Notes: generated from the letters alone by a model not told the origin. DNA of 64,000 bases from Pannonibacter carbonis (GCF_003012935.1 NZ_PUDR01000008.1:124001-188000), one strand, 5' to 3'; positions 52,562-62,328 are shown, counted from the first letter of the stretch. A program made the numbers and translations.

Positions 52562-55500
52562 GGGGGGCTGTGTCCTCGAGGATCTTGCGATAGCCGGCAA
52601 AGTCGAACTGTTCGATGCTCGTGCGAAGACGGGCGATGAGCGCGGCATCTGCGCCCGCGCCGTCCAGCTCGCTGAGCTTGGCCTCGATGCCATGGACATA
52701 GCCGATGTCGCCGAGGCTGATCAGGTCGCGGATGTGCCGCGATGACAGGGAGGCGGCTGCAACCGGAGCCTTGTCGTTCTCGCCGACCACGGCCGGGGCT
52801 GGCGCCGCAGGGGCCGGGACCAAGGAGGGGGCATCGCCGGCCCGGGTCCAGCTCAGGCCCAGCAGGCGGCCTATGCGGTCCAAGAGCTGGGCGAGATCGA
52901 CGGGTTTCGACAGGGCGTCGTCATGCGCCGGTTCGCCGGCCGGGCGTAGGGCCGTGTCGCCGATGTTGGCCGAGAGCATGACGATGGGCGCGGTGAGGCC
53001 GCGCTGGCGCAAGAGGCTTGCCACCTGCCAGCCGTTCATGCCGGGCATGGAAATGTCGACCAGCAGCAAGTCCGGTCTGGCGCGGAAGGCGCTGTCGATG
53101 CCCTGCGGCCCGTCGTCGGCCAGTTCCACTTCAAAGCCGAGCGGGGCGAGGATTTCGACCATCAGCGCCCGGTGATCGGCATTGTCGTCGATGACGAGGA
53201 TCCGGCGGCGCGGGCCGGTGTAGCCGGTGACGGGGCGCTCGGGAGAGACCAGCGGCTGCTGGTCGGCAAGGGCGGCCAGCATCAGCCGCACCTCGAAGGT
53301 GCTGCCCTCACCGGGACGGCTCGTGACGGCCAGCGACCCGCCGAGGGTCTGCGCCATCAGCTTGGTGATCGTCAGGCCCAGTCCCAGACCGGGCGTGCGG
53401 GCGACGCTTTCGCCGCTGCCGCGTCCGAAGGGCTCGAAGATGCGGGTCATGTCCTCCTCGCCGATGCCGGTGCCGGTGTCGGAAATGCGGAAGGTGGCGA
53501 CCTGCGACCTGTAGCCGACCTCCAGCGTGATGGTGCCGGCGCTGGTGAATTTCACCGCATTCGACAACAGGTTGACGAGGATCTGGCGCAGGCGCTTTTC
53601 ATCGGTGCGCACCAGCGTCGGCAGGTTGGGTGCCTTGCGGAATGCGAAGGCTAGGCCGGCCGCCTGGGTCTGTAGCCGCACCATGGCGACGATCTGGTCG
53701 AGGAACTCGTGGATGTTGACCGTGGCCATGTCCACCTGCAACCGGCCGGCCTCGATGCGGGAGATGTCAAGCAAGCCGTCGATCAGGCCGGAGAGGTGCT
53801 CGGCGCTGCGGCGGATGACGCGGATTGATGCCTTGCGTTCGCGCGGGATGGCCTCGTCCCGTTCCAGTACCTGGGCATAGCCCAGCACCGCGTTGAGCGG
53901 TGTGCGCAGCTCGTGGCTGAGGCCGATGACATAGCGGCTCTTGGCAAGGTTGGCGGCTTCAGCCGCTTCCTTCGCCTTCTGCAGCGCGGCGTCGGTCTTG
54001 CGGTGCGCTTCGATCTCCTTCAGCAGCAGCGAGTTCTGGCGCAGGGATTCTTCCTCCGCCACGTGGCGGGTGTCATGCGCCAGCACCAGGAACCAGACGC
54101 CAATGCCCGCCGAGATGGCGAAGACGACGAAGATCAGCGCCACCGTCCGTCCGACCACATCGGCGCCCGGCGGCAGGCTGGTGGCGGCCTGGTGGGTGAT
54201 CACGGTGAGGATCAGGGCGATGCCGGCGATGACCGGAACGGCGGTCATCAGATAGCGGCCGAGCCGGGTGGAAAGATGGGCCAGGATCCAGGACGGCAGC
54301 GTGGCCTCGGCGACGCTGCGGGTCTGATATTTCAGCCGGGCCTTCGGCTTGCAGCTGTCGTGGCAGCGGGCATCCAGCGTGCAGCAGAGCGAGCAGATCG
54401 GCACCTGATAGGCCGGGCAATAGGCCATGTCCTCGGGCTCGAACGGGTTCTCGCAGATCGAGCAGGTGATGGCCGTCTTTGTCTGCCAGTGCCGGCGCGG
54501 CTTGCGCGCGAGATAGTACTTGCCACCCGTGGCGAAGGCGATGGCCGGGGCGAGCACGAAGGCGAGCGCCAGCGCGATGAAGGTGGCGAGGGATGCCGCC
54601 AGTTGCCCGAAGGTGCCATAATGGGCGAGCAGCGCGACGATGGCGGCAAGGCTCATGGCGCCGGTGCCGACCGGGTTGATGTCATAAAGATGCGCGCGCT
54701 TGAACTCGATGCCGGGGGGCGACAGGCCGAGCGGCTTGTTCACGAACAGGTCCGCCGAGATCGCCGACAGCCAGGCCATGGCGATGATCGAGAACACGCC
54801 GAGCGTTTCCTCCAGGAGGCCGTAGATGCCGAGTTCCATCAGGAGGAGCGCGATGCCGACGTTGAAGACCAGCCAGACCACGCGGCCTGGATGGGAATGC
54901 GTAAGGCGGGAGAAGAAGTTCGACCAGGCCAGCGACCCGGCATAGGCATTCATCACGTTGATCTTCAGCTGTGCCACCACGACGAAGGCGGCCATCAGCA
55001 GCACGGCGGCCTGCTCGGACGGCAGCATGTAGCCGAAGGCGACCGCATACATGCGCGACGGCTCGTCTGCCTCCGCCACCGGGACGCCGGCGGAGAGCAC
55101 CAGCACGGCCAGGAATGACCCGGCGATCAGCTTCGGCAGGCCGATGATGACCCAGCCTGGGCCGGCCAGGAACAGGGCAAAGCGGCGCAGGATCCCGGGC
55201 TTTTCCCCCGGAGGAAGGAAGCGCAGGAAGTCGACCTGCTCGCCGATCTGGGCCATCAGCGCCAGGATGACTGCCGAGGCAGCACCGAACTGCATCAGAT
55301 CGACGGGGTTGGAGTCCGGCGCGCGGGGGGCTCCTGTCGCCGGATCAATGCCGGAAAAGCTGAGCCAGTCCGCCACGGCACCCCAGTCTGCGAAGGCGAT
55401 GAAGACAAAGGGCAGGATGTTGAGCACCAGCCAGAACGGCTGCGTCAGGATCTGGAAGCGGCTGATGAGCGTGATTCCATGGGTGACCAGCGGGATGACC

Positions 55501-55976
55501 ACCAGCGCGCTGACGATGTAGCCGATCCACAGAGGCAGGCCGAAGGCGTAGTCGAGCGCGCTCGACATGATCGAGGCCTCGATGGCGAACAGGATGAAGG
55601 TGAAGCTGGCGTAGATCAGCGAGGTCAGCGTCGAGCCGATGTAGCCGAAACCGGCGCCGCGGGTCAGCAGGTCGATGTCGACGCCATGGCGCATGGCCGA
55701 GCGGGCAATCGGCCAGCCGACCAGCAGAAGCACGAGACAGCCGACCAGGATCGCGGCAAAGGCATTGGCCGTGCCGTAGGACAGGGTGATGGCGCCGCCG
55801 ATGGCCTCCAGTGCCAGAAAGGCGATTGCACCGCCGGCCGTATGCGAGATGGCGCGGCTGGACAGGCGACGGGCGCTCTTGGCGGTGAAGCGCAGGGCAT
55901 AGTCTTCCAGGGTCTGGTTGTTGACCCATTGGTTGTAATGCCGCCGCACCGGCAGGATGCGCTGGCGCGCGGTCAT
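52554..55976 (-). CDS. permease-like hybrid sensor histidine kinase (NCS1-like domain, zinc-type Cys cluster, HisKA/HATPase, receiver)
   Basis: A 1140-residue membrane kinase. Residues about 15-490 form a complete twelve-helix purine/cytosine-permease-like (NCS1, CodB-type) domain with motifs such as NNQTLEDYALRFTAKSARRLS and GVDIDLLTRGAGFGYIGSTL. Eight cysteines follow (505, 508, 520, 528, 531, 532, 538, 542), a probable zinc cluster. Two more helices (about 565-640) and a coiled linker precede HisKA with H688 in SHELRTPLNAV, then HATPase (N box NLLSNAVKFT, G boxes SDTGTGIG and GLGLGLTI). Receiver phosphoacceptor is D974. ATG 55976 has GGGAGG 8 nt upstream. Divergent from urtABCDE. Confidence 0.88.
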   Translation of the reverse strand: MTARQRILPVRRHYNQWVNNQTLEDYALRFTAKSARRLSSRAISHTAGGAIAFLALEAIGGAITLSYGTANAFAAILVGCLVLLLVGWPIARSAMRHGVDIDLLTRGAGFGYIGSTLTSLIYASFTFILFAIEASIMSSALDYAFGLPLWIGYIVSALVVIPLVTHGITLISRFQILTQPFWLVLNILPFVFIAFADWGAVADWLSFSGIDPATGAPRAPDSNPVDLMQFGAASAVILALMAQIGEQVDFLRFLPPGEKPGILRRFALFLAGPGWVIIGLPKLIAGSFLAVLVLSAGVPVAEADEPSRMYAVAFGYMLPSEQAAVLLMAAFVVVAQLKINVMNAYAGSLAWSNFFSRLTHSHPGRVVWLVFNVGIALLLMELGIYGLLEETLGVFSIIAMAWLSAISADLFVNKPLGLSPPGIEFKRAHLYDINPVGTGAMSLAAIVALLAHYGTFGQLAASLATFIALALAFVLAPAIAFATGGKYYLARKPRRHWQTKTAITCSICENPFEPEDMAYCPAYQVPICSLCCTLDARCHDSCKPKARLKYQTRSVAEATLPSWILAHLSTRLGRYLMTAVPVIAGIALILTVITHQAATSLPPGADVVGRTVALIFVVFAISAGIGVWFLVLAHDTRHVAEEESLRQNSLLLKEIEAHRKTDAALQKAKEAAEAANLAKSRYVIGLSHELRTPLNAVLGYAQVLERDEAIPRERKASIRVIRRSAEHLSGLIDGLLDISRIEAGRLQVDMATVNIHEFLDQIVAMVRLQTQAAGLAFAFRKAPNLPTLVRTDEKRLRQILVNLLSNAVKFTSAGTITLEVGYRSQVATFRISDTGTGIGEEDMTRIFEPFGRGSGESVARTPGLGLGLTITKLMAQTLGGSLAVTSRPGEGSTFEVRLMLAALADQQPLVSPERPVTGYTGPRRRILVIDDNADHRALMVEILAPLGFEVELADDGPQGIDSAFRARPDLLLVDISMPGMNGWQVASLLRQRGLTAPIVMLSANIGDTALRPAGEPAHDDALSKPVDLAQLLDRIGRLLGLSWTRAGDAPSLVPAPAAPAPAVVGENDKAPVAAASLSSRHIRDLISLGDIGYVHGIEAKLSELDGAGADAALIARLRTSIEQFDFAGYRKILEDTAPHD

Positions 55977-56274
55977 GCAATCCGCCTCCCTTCTGGGCAT
56001 GTGCCGAAATTTTAAGCCGTTGCGGCAGGTTCGGCCCGGCCTGAACCGTCATTTCTGCCGGATCCCGCGTCGTCTCACCCGGCATTGCAGGGTTCGTGCC
56101 GCTTTGCCTGCCTATCGCACGGGCGACGGCGCGGATGACGCAGGGCGCTTACGTCAATCGACGTATGTTGCGCCGCGATATCGCAGCGCACGATCCCCTT
56201 CGACGGCTGAGGGAACCAGCCGGCCGCAAGAATGGCCAAGGTCAAGGCAGGCGGGGACAGAAGGGGACAAACAG

Positions 56275-57567
56275 ATGATGAAGCTGAAAAGCCGCATGGC
56301 AGGGCTGACGCTCGCAGGTCTGATGGCATCGACCATGATGGGCGGTGCGATGGCCGAAGAGACCATCAAGATCGGCATCCTGCATTCGCTCTCGGGCACA
56401 ATGGCGATTTCCGAGACCACGCTGAAGGACACGATGCTGTTCCTCATCGAGGAGCAGAACAAGAAGGGCGGCGTGCTCGGCAAGAAGCTGGAAGCCGTGG
56501 TCGTTGACCCGGCCTCCGACTGGCCGCTGTTTGCCGAAAAGGCGCGCGAGCTGATCTCGGTCAACAAGGTCTCGGCCGTGTTCGGCTGCTGGACCTCGGT
56601 GTCGCGCAAGTCCGTCCTGCCGGTGTTCGAGGAGCTGAACTCGATCCTGTTCTACCCCGTCCAGTATGAGGGCGAGGAAAGCCAGCGCAACGTGTTCTAC
56701 ACCGGCGCTGCCCCCAACCAGCAGGCGATCCCGGCGGTTGACTACCTGATGAAGGACGAAGGCGTCGAGCGCTGGGTTCTGGCCGGCACCGACTATGTCT
56801 ATCCGCGCACGACCAACAAGATCCTTGAAGCCTACCTGAAGTCGAAGGGCGTCAAGGACGAGGACATCATGATCAACTACACGCCGTTCGGTCACTCCGA
56901 CTGGCAGACGATCGTGTCCGATATCAAGGCTTTCGGTTCGGCAGGCAAGAAGACGGCAGTGGTCTCGACCATCAACGGTGACGCCAACGTGCCGTTCTAC
57001 AAGGAACTGGGCAACGCAGGCGTCAAGGCCGAAGACATCCCGGTCGTCGCCTTCTCGGTGGGTGAGGAAGAACTCGCCGGCCTCGACACCGCGCCGCTGG
57101 TTGGTCACCTGGCCGCCTGGAACTACTTCCAGTCCGTCGACAACCCGGTCAATGCCGAGTTCATCTCCAGCTGGCGCGCCTTCACCGGCAACGACAAGCG
57201 CGTGACCAATGACCCGATGGAAGCGCATTACATCGGCTTCAACATGTGGGTGAAGGCGGTCGAGAAGGCTGGCACCGTTGATCCGGATGCCGTGATCGAC
57301 TCCCTCGTCGGCGTGTCCGTGCCGAACCTCTCCGGCGGCTACTCGGCCATGATGCCGAACCACCACATCACCAAGCCGGTGCTGATCGGCGAGATCCAGG
57401 CCGACGGCCAGTTCGAGACCGTCTGGGAAACCCCCGGCCTCGTGGTGGGCGACGAGTGGTCTGACTACCTCGAAGGCTCCATGGATCTGATCGCCGACTG
57501 GCGCGCGCCGCTGTCCTGCGGAAACTTCAACGTCAAGACCGGCAAGTGCGGCGGTTCCGGCAGCTGA
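56275..57567 (+). CDS. urtA: urea ABC transporter substrate-binding protein
   Basis: A 430-residue periplasmic protein with Sec signal ending MGGAMAEE. The body is UrtA-like: ETIKIGILHSLSGTMAISE, VFGCWTSVSRKSVLPVFEE, LFYPVQYEGEESQRNVFYTG and the late SCGNFNVKTGKCGGSGS. ATG 56275 (with a second ATG three bases on) has AAGGGG 8 nt upstream. It is the first gene of the operon; the 298-bp gap before it is shared with the sensor kinase gene. Confidence 0.97.
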   Translation: MMKLKSRMAGLTLAGLMASTMMGGAMAEETIKIGILHSLSGTMAISETTLKDTMLFLIEEQNKKGGVLGKKLEAVVVDPASDWPLFAEKARELISVNKVSAVFGCWTSVSRKSVLPVFEELNSILFYPVQYEGEESQRNVFYTGAAPNQQAIPAVDYLMKDEGVERWVLAGTDYVYPRTTNKILEAYLKSKGVKDEDIMINYTPFGHSDWQTIVSDIKAFGSAGKKTAVVSTINGDANVPFYKELGNAGVKAEDIPVVAFSVGEEELAGLDTAPLVGHLAAWNYFQSVDNPVNAEFISSWRAFTGNDKRVTNDPMEAHYIGFNMWVKAVEKAGTVDPDAVIDSLVGVSVPNLSGGYSAMMPNHHITKPVLIGEIQADGQFETVWETPGLVVGDEWSDYLEGSMDLIADWRAPLSCGNFNVKTGKCGGSGS

Positions 57568-57624
57568 TGTGAGCGCAAGCGAGGTCCCCTTTCCGGATGT
57601 CCGGGAAGGGGATTTTCGAGATGC

Positions 57625-57784
57625 TGAGGCTGCCCCCCACCCCCGACCCCTCCCCACGAGGGGGAGGGGAGCAGAGGGGCGGAGCCAGTCGCCAGCGATT
57701 GATATCGCCTGTTCATTGGCGCAGGTGCCAAACGCACCCCTCCCCCTGGTGGGGAGGGGGTAGGGGTGGGGGGCTGCAGCCTCT
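57625..57784. repeat. GC-rich inverted-repeat element, copy 2 (between urtA and urtB)
   Basis: Ends GAGGCTG...CAGCCTC flank CCCCCCACCCCCGACCCCTC on the left and its inverted form on the right, with inner CCCCACGAGGGGGAGGGG hairpins. Open in the urtB frame. It separates urtA from urtB in an otherwise tight operon. Confidence 0.85.
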
Positions 57785-57818
57785 CGCTGCCATGATTCCT
57801 TCCAGCCTGGTGGCGCAT

Positions 57819-59447
57819 ATGTCTCTGAAAAATCTGATGATCTGCCTCATGATTCTGGTGATGGGCTGCATGGTCCAGACGCAGGGTCATGCGCAAGACA
57901 TTGAGGCGCTCCGGCCGCAGGTCAATGCGCTGGCCAAAGGCGGCTTCAAGGAAACGGAGGCGCAGGTCGGGGCTCTGGCTGCCATCGGAGATCCGGTCGT
58001 TGCGCCTGCGCTCGAGGCGCTGTCCAATGGTGATCTTTATGAACGCAGGAGCGATGGTCTGGTCGTGATCGGCACCAAGGCCGGAGCTGATCTTGCCTTG
58101 ACCGATCCGCTGACCGGCGAGGCGCTGGGCACCGCGCCGGCCGCCTCGCTGACAAAGATCAAGGTCAACAACGGCCTGCGCCGCACGATCCGCAGCGCGC
58201 TGGGAGGCCTGACGCTGATGGCGCCGGATCCGCAGGTGCGGATGACGGCTGCGGCGGCAATGTTCAAGTCGCTGGATGTGGAAGGCCTGGCCCTGCTTGA
58301 TACGGCCATGGCTGCCGAGACGGATGCGCGCGTGCTGAAAGCGATGCAGGAAGCACGGGCGGCGGTGCTGCTGGCGGTTGACGCGCCGGAGACAACCAAG
58401 CTTGAGGCTGTCCAGGTGCTCGCAAGCCGTGGCGACAGGGAAGCGCTGTCGATCCTGACAGGCGTCGCTGCAAATGCGCAAACGCCTGTGGCGCTGCGAG
58501 ATGCTGCCGACCGCGCGGTGGCGGCGATTTCAAAGAATCTTGTCTTTTGGGATATCGGCCAGAATGTCTGGTACGGCATTTCGCTGGGGTCGGTGCTGCT
58601 GCTGGCCGCCATTGGCCTTGCCATCACCTTCGGCGTGATGGGCGTCATCAACATGGCGCATGGCGAGATGGTGATGATCGGGGCCTATGTCACCTTCATG
58701 GTGCAGGAGGTGATCCGGACCAGTGCGCCGGAACTGTTCGGCGGCTCGCTCGCCATCGCCCTGCCGCTTGCCTTTCTTGTGACCGCGCTGATTGGCATTG
58801 CCATCGAGAGGGGTATCATCCGCTTCCTTTATGGCCGGCCGCTGGAGACCCTGCTGGCCACCTGGGGCCTGTCGCTGATCCTGCAGCAGGCCGTGCGTTC
58901 CATCTTCGGCCCGACCAACCGGGAAGTCGGCAATCCGGACTGGATGTCCGGTGCCTTCCAACTGGGCGAGATGACGATCACCTATAACCGGCTCTGGATC
59001 GTGGTGTTCTCGCTGCTGGTCTTCGCGGGGCTCATGCTGGTGCTGAAGAAGACGCCCTTCGGCCTTTATACGCGGGCTGTGACCCAGAACCGGCGCATGG
59101 CTGCCTCGATGGGCATCCGCACACCCTGGATCGACGCGCTGACCTTCGGGCTTGGGTCGGGCATCGCCGGCATCGCCGGAGTGGCGCTGTCGCAGATCGA
59201 CAACGTGTCGCCAAACCTCGGTCAGGGCTACATCATCGACAGTTTCATGGTCGTGGTGTTCGGCGGGGTCGGCAATCTCTGGGGCACACTGGTTGGCGCG
59301 CTGACGCTTGGTGTGGTGAACAAGTTCCTGGAACCCTATGCCGGGGCGGTGCTCGCCAAGATCCTCATGCTCGTCTTCATCATCCTCTTCATCCAGAAGC
59401 GTCCGCGGGGGCTGTTTGCCCTCAAGGGCCGGGCAGTCGAAGCATGA
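57819..59447 (+). CDS. urtB: urea ABC transporter permease UrtB
   Basis: A 542-residue protein: signal-like N-terminus (LMICLMILVMGCMVQTQGHAQ), then an extended ~200-residue HEAT-like periplasmic region typical of UrtB (LRPQVNALAKGGFKETEAQV), then a branched-chain-type permease with GVINMAHGEMVMIGAY and GNLWGTLVGALTLGVVNKF. ATG 57819 is preferred; ATG 57792 would add nine residues, and the longer open frame runs through the repeat. The stop overlaps the urtC start (ATGA). Confidence 0.94.
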   Translation: MSLKNLMICLMILVMGCMVQTQGHAQDIEALRPQVNALAKGGFKETEAQVGALAAIGDPVVAPALEALSNGDLYERRSDGLVVIGTKAGADLALTDPLTGEALGTAPAASLTKIKVNNGLRRTIRSALGGLTLMAPDPQVRMTAAAAMFKSLDVEGLALLDTAMAAETDARVLKAMQEARAAVLLAVDAPETTKLEAVQVLASRGDREALSILTGVAANAQTPVALRDAADRAVAAISKNLVFWDIGQNVWYGISLGSVLLLAAIGLAITFGVMGVINMAHGEMVMIGAYVTFMVQEVIRTSAPELFGGSLAIALPLAFLVTALIGIAIERGIIRFLYGRPLETLLATWGLSLILQQAVRSIFGPTNREVGNPDWMSGAFQLGEMTITYNRLWIVVFSLLVFAGLMLVLKKTPFGLYTRAVTQNRRMAASMGIRTPWIDALTFGLGSGIAGIAGVALSQIDNVSPNLGQGYIIDSFMVVVFGGVGNLWGTLVGALTLGVVNKFLEPYAGAVLAKILMLVFIILFIQKRPRGLFALKGRAVEA

Positions 59448-60601
59448 TCACGTCGTTTCTCGTTCGCGCCTTCGACCGTCAGGCGGCGCTGTTTCTGGCC
59501 ATCCTCGGTCTTGTCATTGTCGCGGTGCCGGCGCTCAACCTGCTGCTGCCGCCGGACCATCCGCTGCATGTGCCGACCTATGCGGTCAGCCTGATGGGCA
59601 AGTATCTGACCTATGCGCTGCTGGCGCTGTCGGTGGATCTGGTCTGGGGTTACTGCGGCATCCTCTCGCTCGGACATGGCGCCTTCTTTGCCCTCGGCGG
59701 CTATGCGATGGGCATGTATCTGATGCGTCAGATCGGACCGCGCGGCGTCTATGGTGACCCGGTGCTTCCCGATTTCATGGTGTTCCTGAACTGGAAAGAG
59801 CTGCCCTGGTATTGGACCGGCTTCGACATGTTCCCCTATGCGCTGATGATGGTGCTCTTGGTGCCGGGCGTGCTGGCCTTTATCTTCGGCTGGTTCGCCT
59901 TCCGCTCGCGCGTGTCCGGGGTCTATCTGTCGATCATCACCCAGGCGCTCACCTATGCGCTGCTGCTCGCCTTTTTCCGCAATGACATGGGCTTTGGCGG
60001 CAACAACGGCCTCACCGACTTCAAGGACATCCTCGGCTTCCCGGTGCAGGCGGACGGAACCCGCGCGGCGTTGTTCGTTGCCTCGGGTCTGGCCCTGGTG
60101 CTGTGTTTCTTGCTGGCCCGCTCGGTCACCCGCTCCAAGCTCGGCAAGGTGCTGGTGGCGGTGCGTGATGCGGAAAGCAGGACACGCTTCCTCGGCTACC
60201 GGGTGGAGCATTACAAGCTGTTTGTCTGGACCCTGTCGGCGATGATGGCCGGGCTCGCAGGTGCGCTCTACGTGCCACAGGTCGGCATCATCAATCCGGG
60301 TGAATTTCAGCCGGCCAATTCCATCGAAGCGGTCATCTGGGTGGCCGTTGGCGGGCGTGGCACGCTGTTCGGGCCGATCCTTGGCGCGGTGCTCGTCAAC
60401 TACGGCAAGACCTGGTTCACGGCCGTGCTGCCGGAGGTCTGGCTGTTTGCCCTTGGAGCCCTGTTCGTCGTCGTCACCCTGTTCCTGCCGAAAGGGCTGG
60501 TCGGTCTGGTCGCCATGGTGCGGACCCGTTTGCCCAAGCGCCGGACGCAGAAGCCCGAACCCGCAACGCCCTCCACGGGCGAACCCCAACCAGCGGAGTA
60601 A
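59444..60601 (+). CDS. urtC: urea ABC transporter permease UrtC
   Basis: A 385-residue integral membrane permease of the LivM type: YALLALSVDLVWGYCGILSLGHGAFFALGGYAMGMY near residue 60 and VGGRGTLFGPILGAVLVNYGKTW near 305 are the subunit-specific signatures. The C-terminus is charged and Pro-rich. Translationally coupled to urtB and 3 bp from urtD. Confidence 0.96.
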   Translation: MITSFLVRAFDRQAALFLAILGLVIVAVPALNLLLPPDHPLHVPTYAVSLMGKYLTYALLALSVDLVWGYCGILSLGHGAFFALGGYAMGMYLMRQIGPRGVYGDPVLPDFMVFLNWKELPWYWTGFDMFPYALMMVLLVPGVLAFIFGWFAFRSRVSGVYLSIITQALTYALLLAFFRNDMGFGGNNGLTDFKDILGFPVQADGTRAALFVASGLALVLCFLLARSVTRSKLGKVLVAVRDAESRTRFLGYRVEHYKLFVWTLSAMMAGLAGALYVPQVGIINPGEFQPANSIEAVIWVAVGGRGTLFGPILGAVLVNYGKTWFTAVLPEVWLFALGALFVVVTLFLPKGLVGLVAMVRTRLPKRRTQKPEPATPSTGEPQPAE

Positions 60602-60604
60602 GCC

Positions 60605-61348
60605 ATGCGCCAGTCCAGCCTTCTCTATCTCGACGGCGTCAGTGTTTCCTTCGACGGGTTCCGCGCGCTCAATTCGCTCTCGCTGGTGATCGAGCCGGGG
60701 GAAATGCGGGCGATCATCGGCCCCAATGGCGCCGGCAAGACAACGATGATGGATGTCATCACCGGCAAGACCCGGCCCGACAGCGGCGAGGTGTTTTTTG
60801 GCGGGGATACGGACCTGACCCGCATGGATGAAGCGGCGATTGCGGAACTCGGCATTGGCCGCAAGTTCCAGAAGCCGACGGTGTTCGAGAGCCACACCGT
60901 GTGGGACAATCTCGAGCTGGCGCTGAAGGCACCGCGCGGTCCGTTCTCGACGCTGTTCCATGTGCTGCGACCTGCAGAACGAGCTCGCATCGAGGACTTG
61001 CTGGAGCTGATCCGGCTCGGCAGCCGGCGGGACGATCTGGCGGCCAACCTCAGCCACGGCCAGAAGCAGTGGCTGGAGATCGGCATGCTGCTGGCGCAGG
61101 AACCGCAGCTGCTTCTGGTCGACGAGCCGGCAGCAGGCATGACCGACGCGGAGACTGCCGAGACGGCCGATCTCCTGCGTGACATCAACAAGACCCGCTC
61201 GGTCGTGGTGGTGGAACACGACATGACCTTCATCCGCGCGCTGGGCGTCAAGGTGACGGTGCTGCACGAGGGATCGGTGCTGGCCGAGGGCTCGATCGAC
61301 CACGTGTCGTCTGACGAGCGGGTGGTGGAGGTTTATTTGGGGCGGTGA
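60605..61348 (+). CDS. urtD: urea ABC transporter ATP-binding protein UrtD
   Basis: A 247-residue ATPase of the LivG type: Walker A GPNGAGKTT, the family-specific signature LSHGQKQWLEIGML, Walker B LLLVDEPAAGMTDAETAETA and H-loop VVVVEHDMTFIRALG. The motif RKFQKPTVFESHTVWDNLELAL is typical of UrtD. Separated from urtE by a repeat element. Confidence 0.96.
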   Translation: MRQSSLLYLDGVSVSFDGFRALNSLSLVIEPGEMRAIIGPNGAGKTTMMDVITGKTRPDSGEVFFGGDTDLTRMDEAAIAELGIGRKFQKPTVFESHTVWDNLELALKAPRGPFSTLFHVLRPAERARIEDLLELIRLGSRRDDLAANLSHGQKQWLEIGMLLAQEPQLLLVDEPAAGMTDAETAETADLLRDINKTRSVVVVEHDMTFIRALGVKVTVLHEGSVLAEGSIDHVSSDERVVEVYLGR

Positions 61349-61360
61349 GCGTTTCTACTG

Positions 61361-61544
61361 GGCCTCTCAGCTCCCCTCCCCCTCGTGGGGAGGGGCAGGG
61401 GGTGGGGGGATAGGCCTCTCATGCCTGCCTGAGAGCGCTGGTCTGGCAAGGGCGCTATGCCGGATCGACCATTTCGAAATCTTGCGAGCTCAGTCCCCCC
61501 ACCCCTCACCCCTCCCCACGAGGGGGAGGGGGGGCTGAGAGGCC
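61361..61544. repeat. GC-rich inverted-repeat element, copy 3 (between urtD and urtE)
   Basis: Ends GGCCTCTCAGC and GCTGAGAGGCC, then CCCCTCCCCCTCGTGGGG on the left and its inverse on the right; longer central spacer (about 80 bp) than copies 1 and 2. It is inserted in the urt operon without breaking a gene. Confidence 0.85.
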
Positions 61545-61632
61545 GTGCCACCAATCGGAGAATGGCCTCGACCGCATCGGGGTGCACTGACGAAGGCCGA
61601 TGGGCCTGGCGATGAACAACCTGGAGCAGGCC

Positions 61633-62328
61633 ATGCTGAGCGTTGAGAAGATTGATCTGCATTACGGGGCCGCGCAGGCGTTGAAGGCGGTGTCGCTGGA
61701 GGCGAAGGTTGGCGAAGTGACCTGCATCATGGGGCGCAACGGGGTGGGCAAGACGTCGACCTTGCGCGCGATTGCAGGGCAACAAGGCATCAGTGCCGGA
61801 CGCATCCTGTGGAACGGGCAGGACATTTCGAAACTAGCGCCGCATCAGCGGGCAAAGCTTGGAATTGCCGTGGTGCCGCAGGGGCGCGAGATATTCCCGC
61901 TCCTGAGCGTGAAGGAAAACCTTGAGACAGGCTTTGCGCCGCTGCCCTGGCGCGACCGCAAGCTTCCGGCCGAGATCTTCGAGCTGTTTCCGGTGCTGAA
62001 GGCGATGCTGTCGCGTCGCGGCGGCGACCTTTCGGGTGGCCAGCAGCAGCAGCTCGCCATTGCCCGCGCTCTGGTGACGCGGCCGCGCCTACTGATCCTC
62101 GACGAGCCGACCGAAGGCATCCAGCCGTCGATCATCAAGGATATCGGCCGGGCCATCGACTGGTTGCGGCAGCAAGGCACGATGGCCATCGTTCTGGTGG
62201 AGCAGTACTTCGAATTTGCCCGCGATCTGGCTGACACATTCGCGGTCATGGATCGCGGCGAGGTGGTCATGGCTGGCGCGCGCGCCGAGCTGGACGAGCA
62301 GGAAGTCCGCCGCCACCTGACAGTTTAG
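61633..62328 (+). CDS. urtE: urea ABC transporter ATP-binding protein UrtE
   Basis: A 231-residue ATPase of the LivF type: MLSVEKIDLHYGAAQALKAV, Walker A GRNGVGKTS, signature LSGGQQQQLAIARAL, Walker B LLILDEPTEGIQPSI, VVPQGREIFPLLSVKENL (family motif) and H-loop IVLVEQYFEFARDLAD. ATG 61633 has GGAG six nt upstream; in-frame ATGs at 61600 and 61612 would add residues without homology. Confidence 0.96.
   Translation: MLSVEKIDLHYGAAQALKAVSLEAKVGEVTCIMGRNGVGKTSTLRAIAGQQGISAGRILWNGQDISKLAPHQRAKLGIAVVPQGREIFPLLSVKENLETGFAPLPWRDRKLPAEIFELFPVLKAMLSRRGGDLSGGQQQQLAIARALVTRPRLLILDEPTEGIQPSIIKDIGRAIDWLRQQGTMAIVLVEQYFEFARDLADTFAVMDRGEVVMAGARAELDEQEVRRHLTV

Noticed and set aside
55977-56274. Sigma-54 promoter upstream of urtA
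   Set aside because: Nitrogen control would predict one, but no GG-N10-GC site close to consensus was found by eye.
59336-61303. A 655-codon minus-strand frame across urtC and urtD
   Set aside because: Overlaps two unmistakable genes; composition (Gln/Arg/His-rich) is that of an antisense frame.
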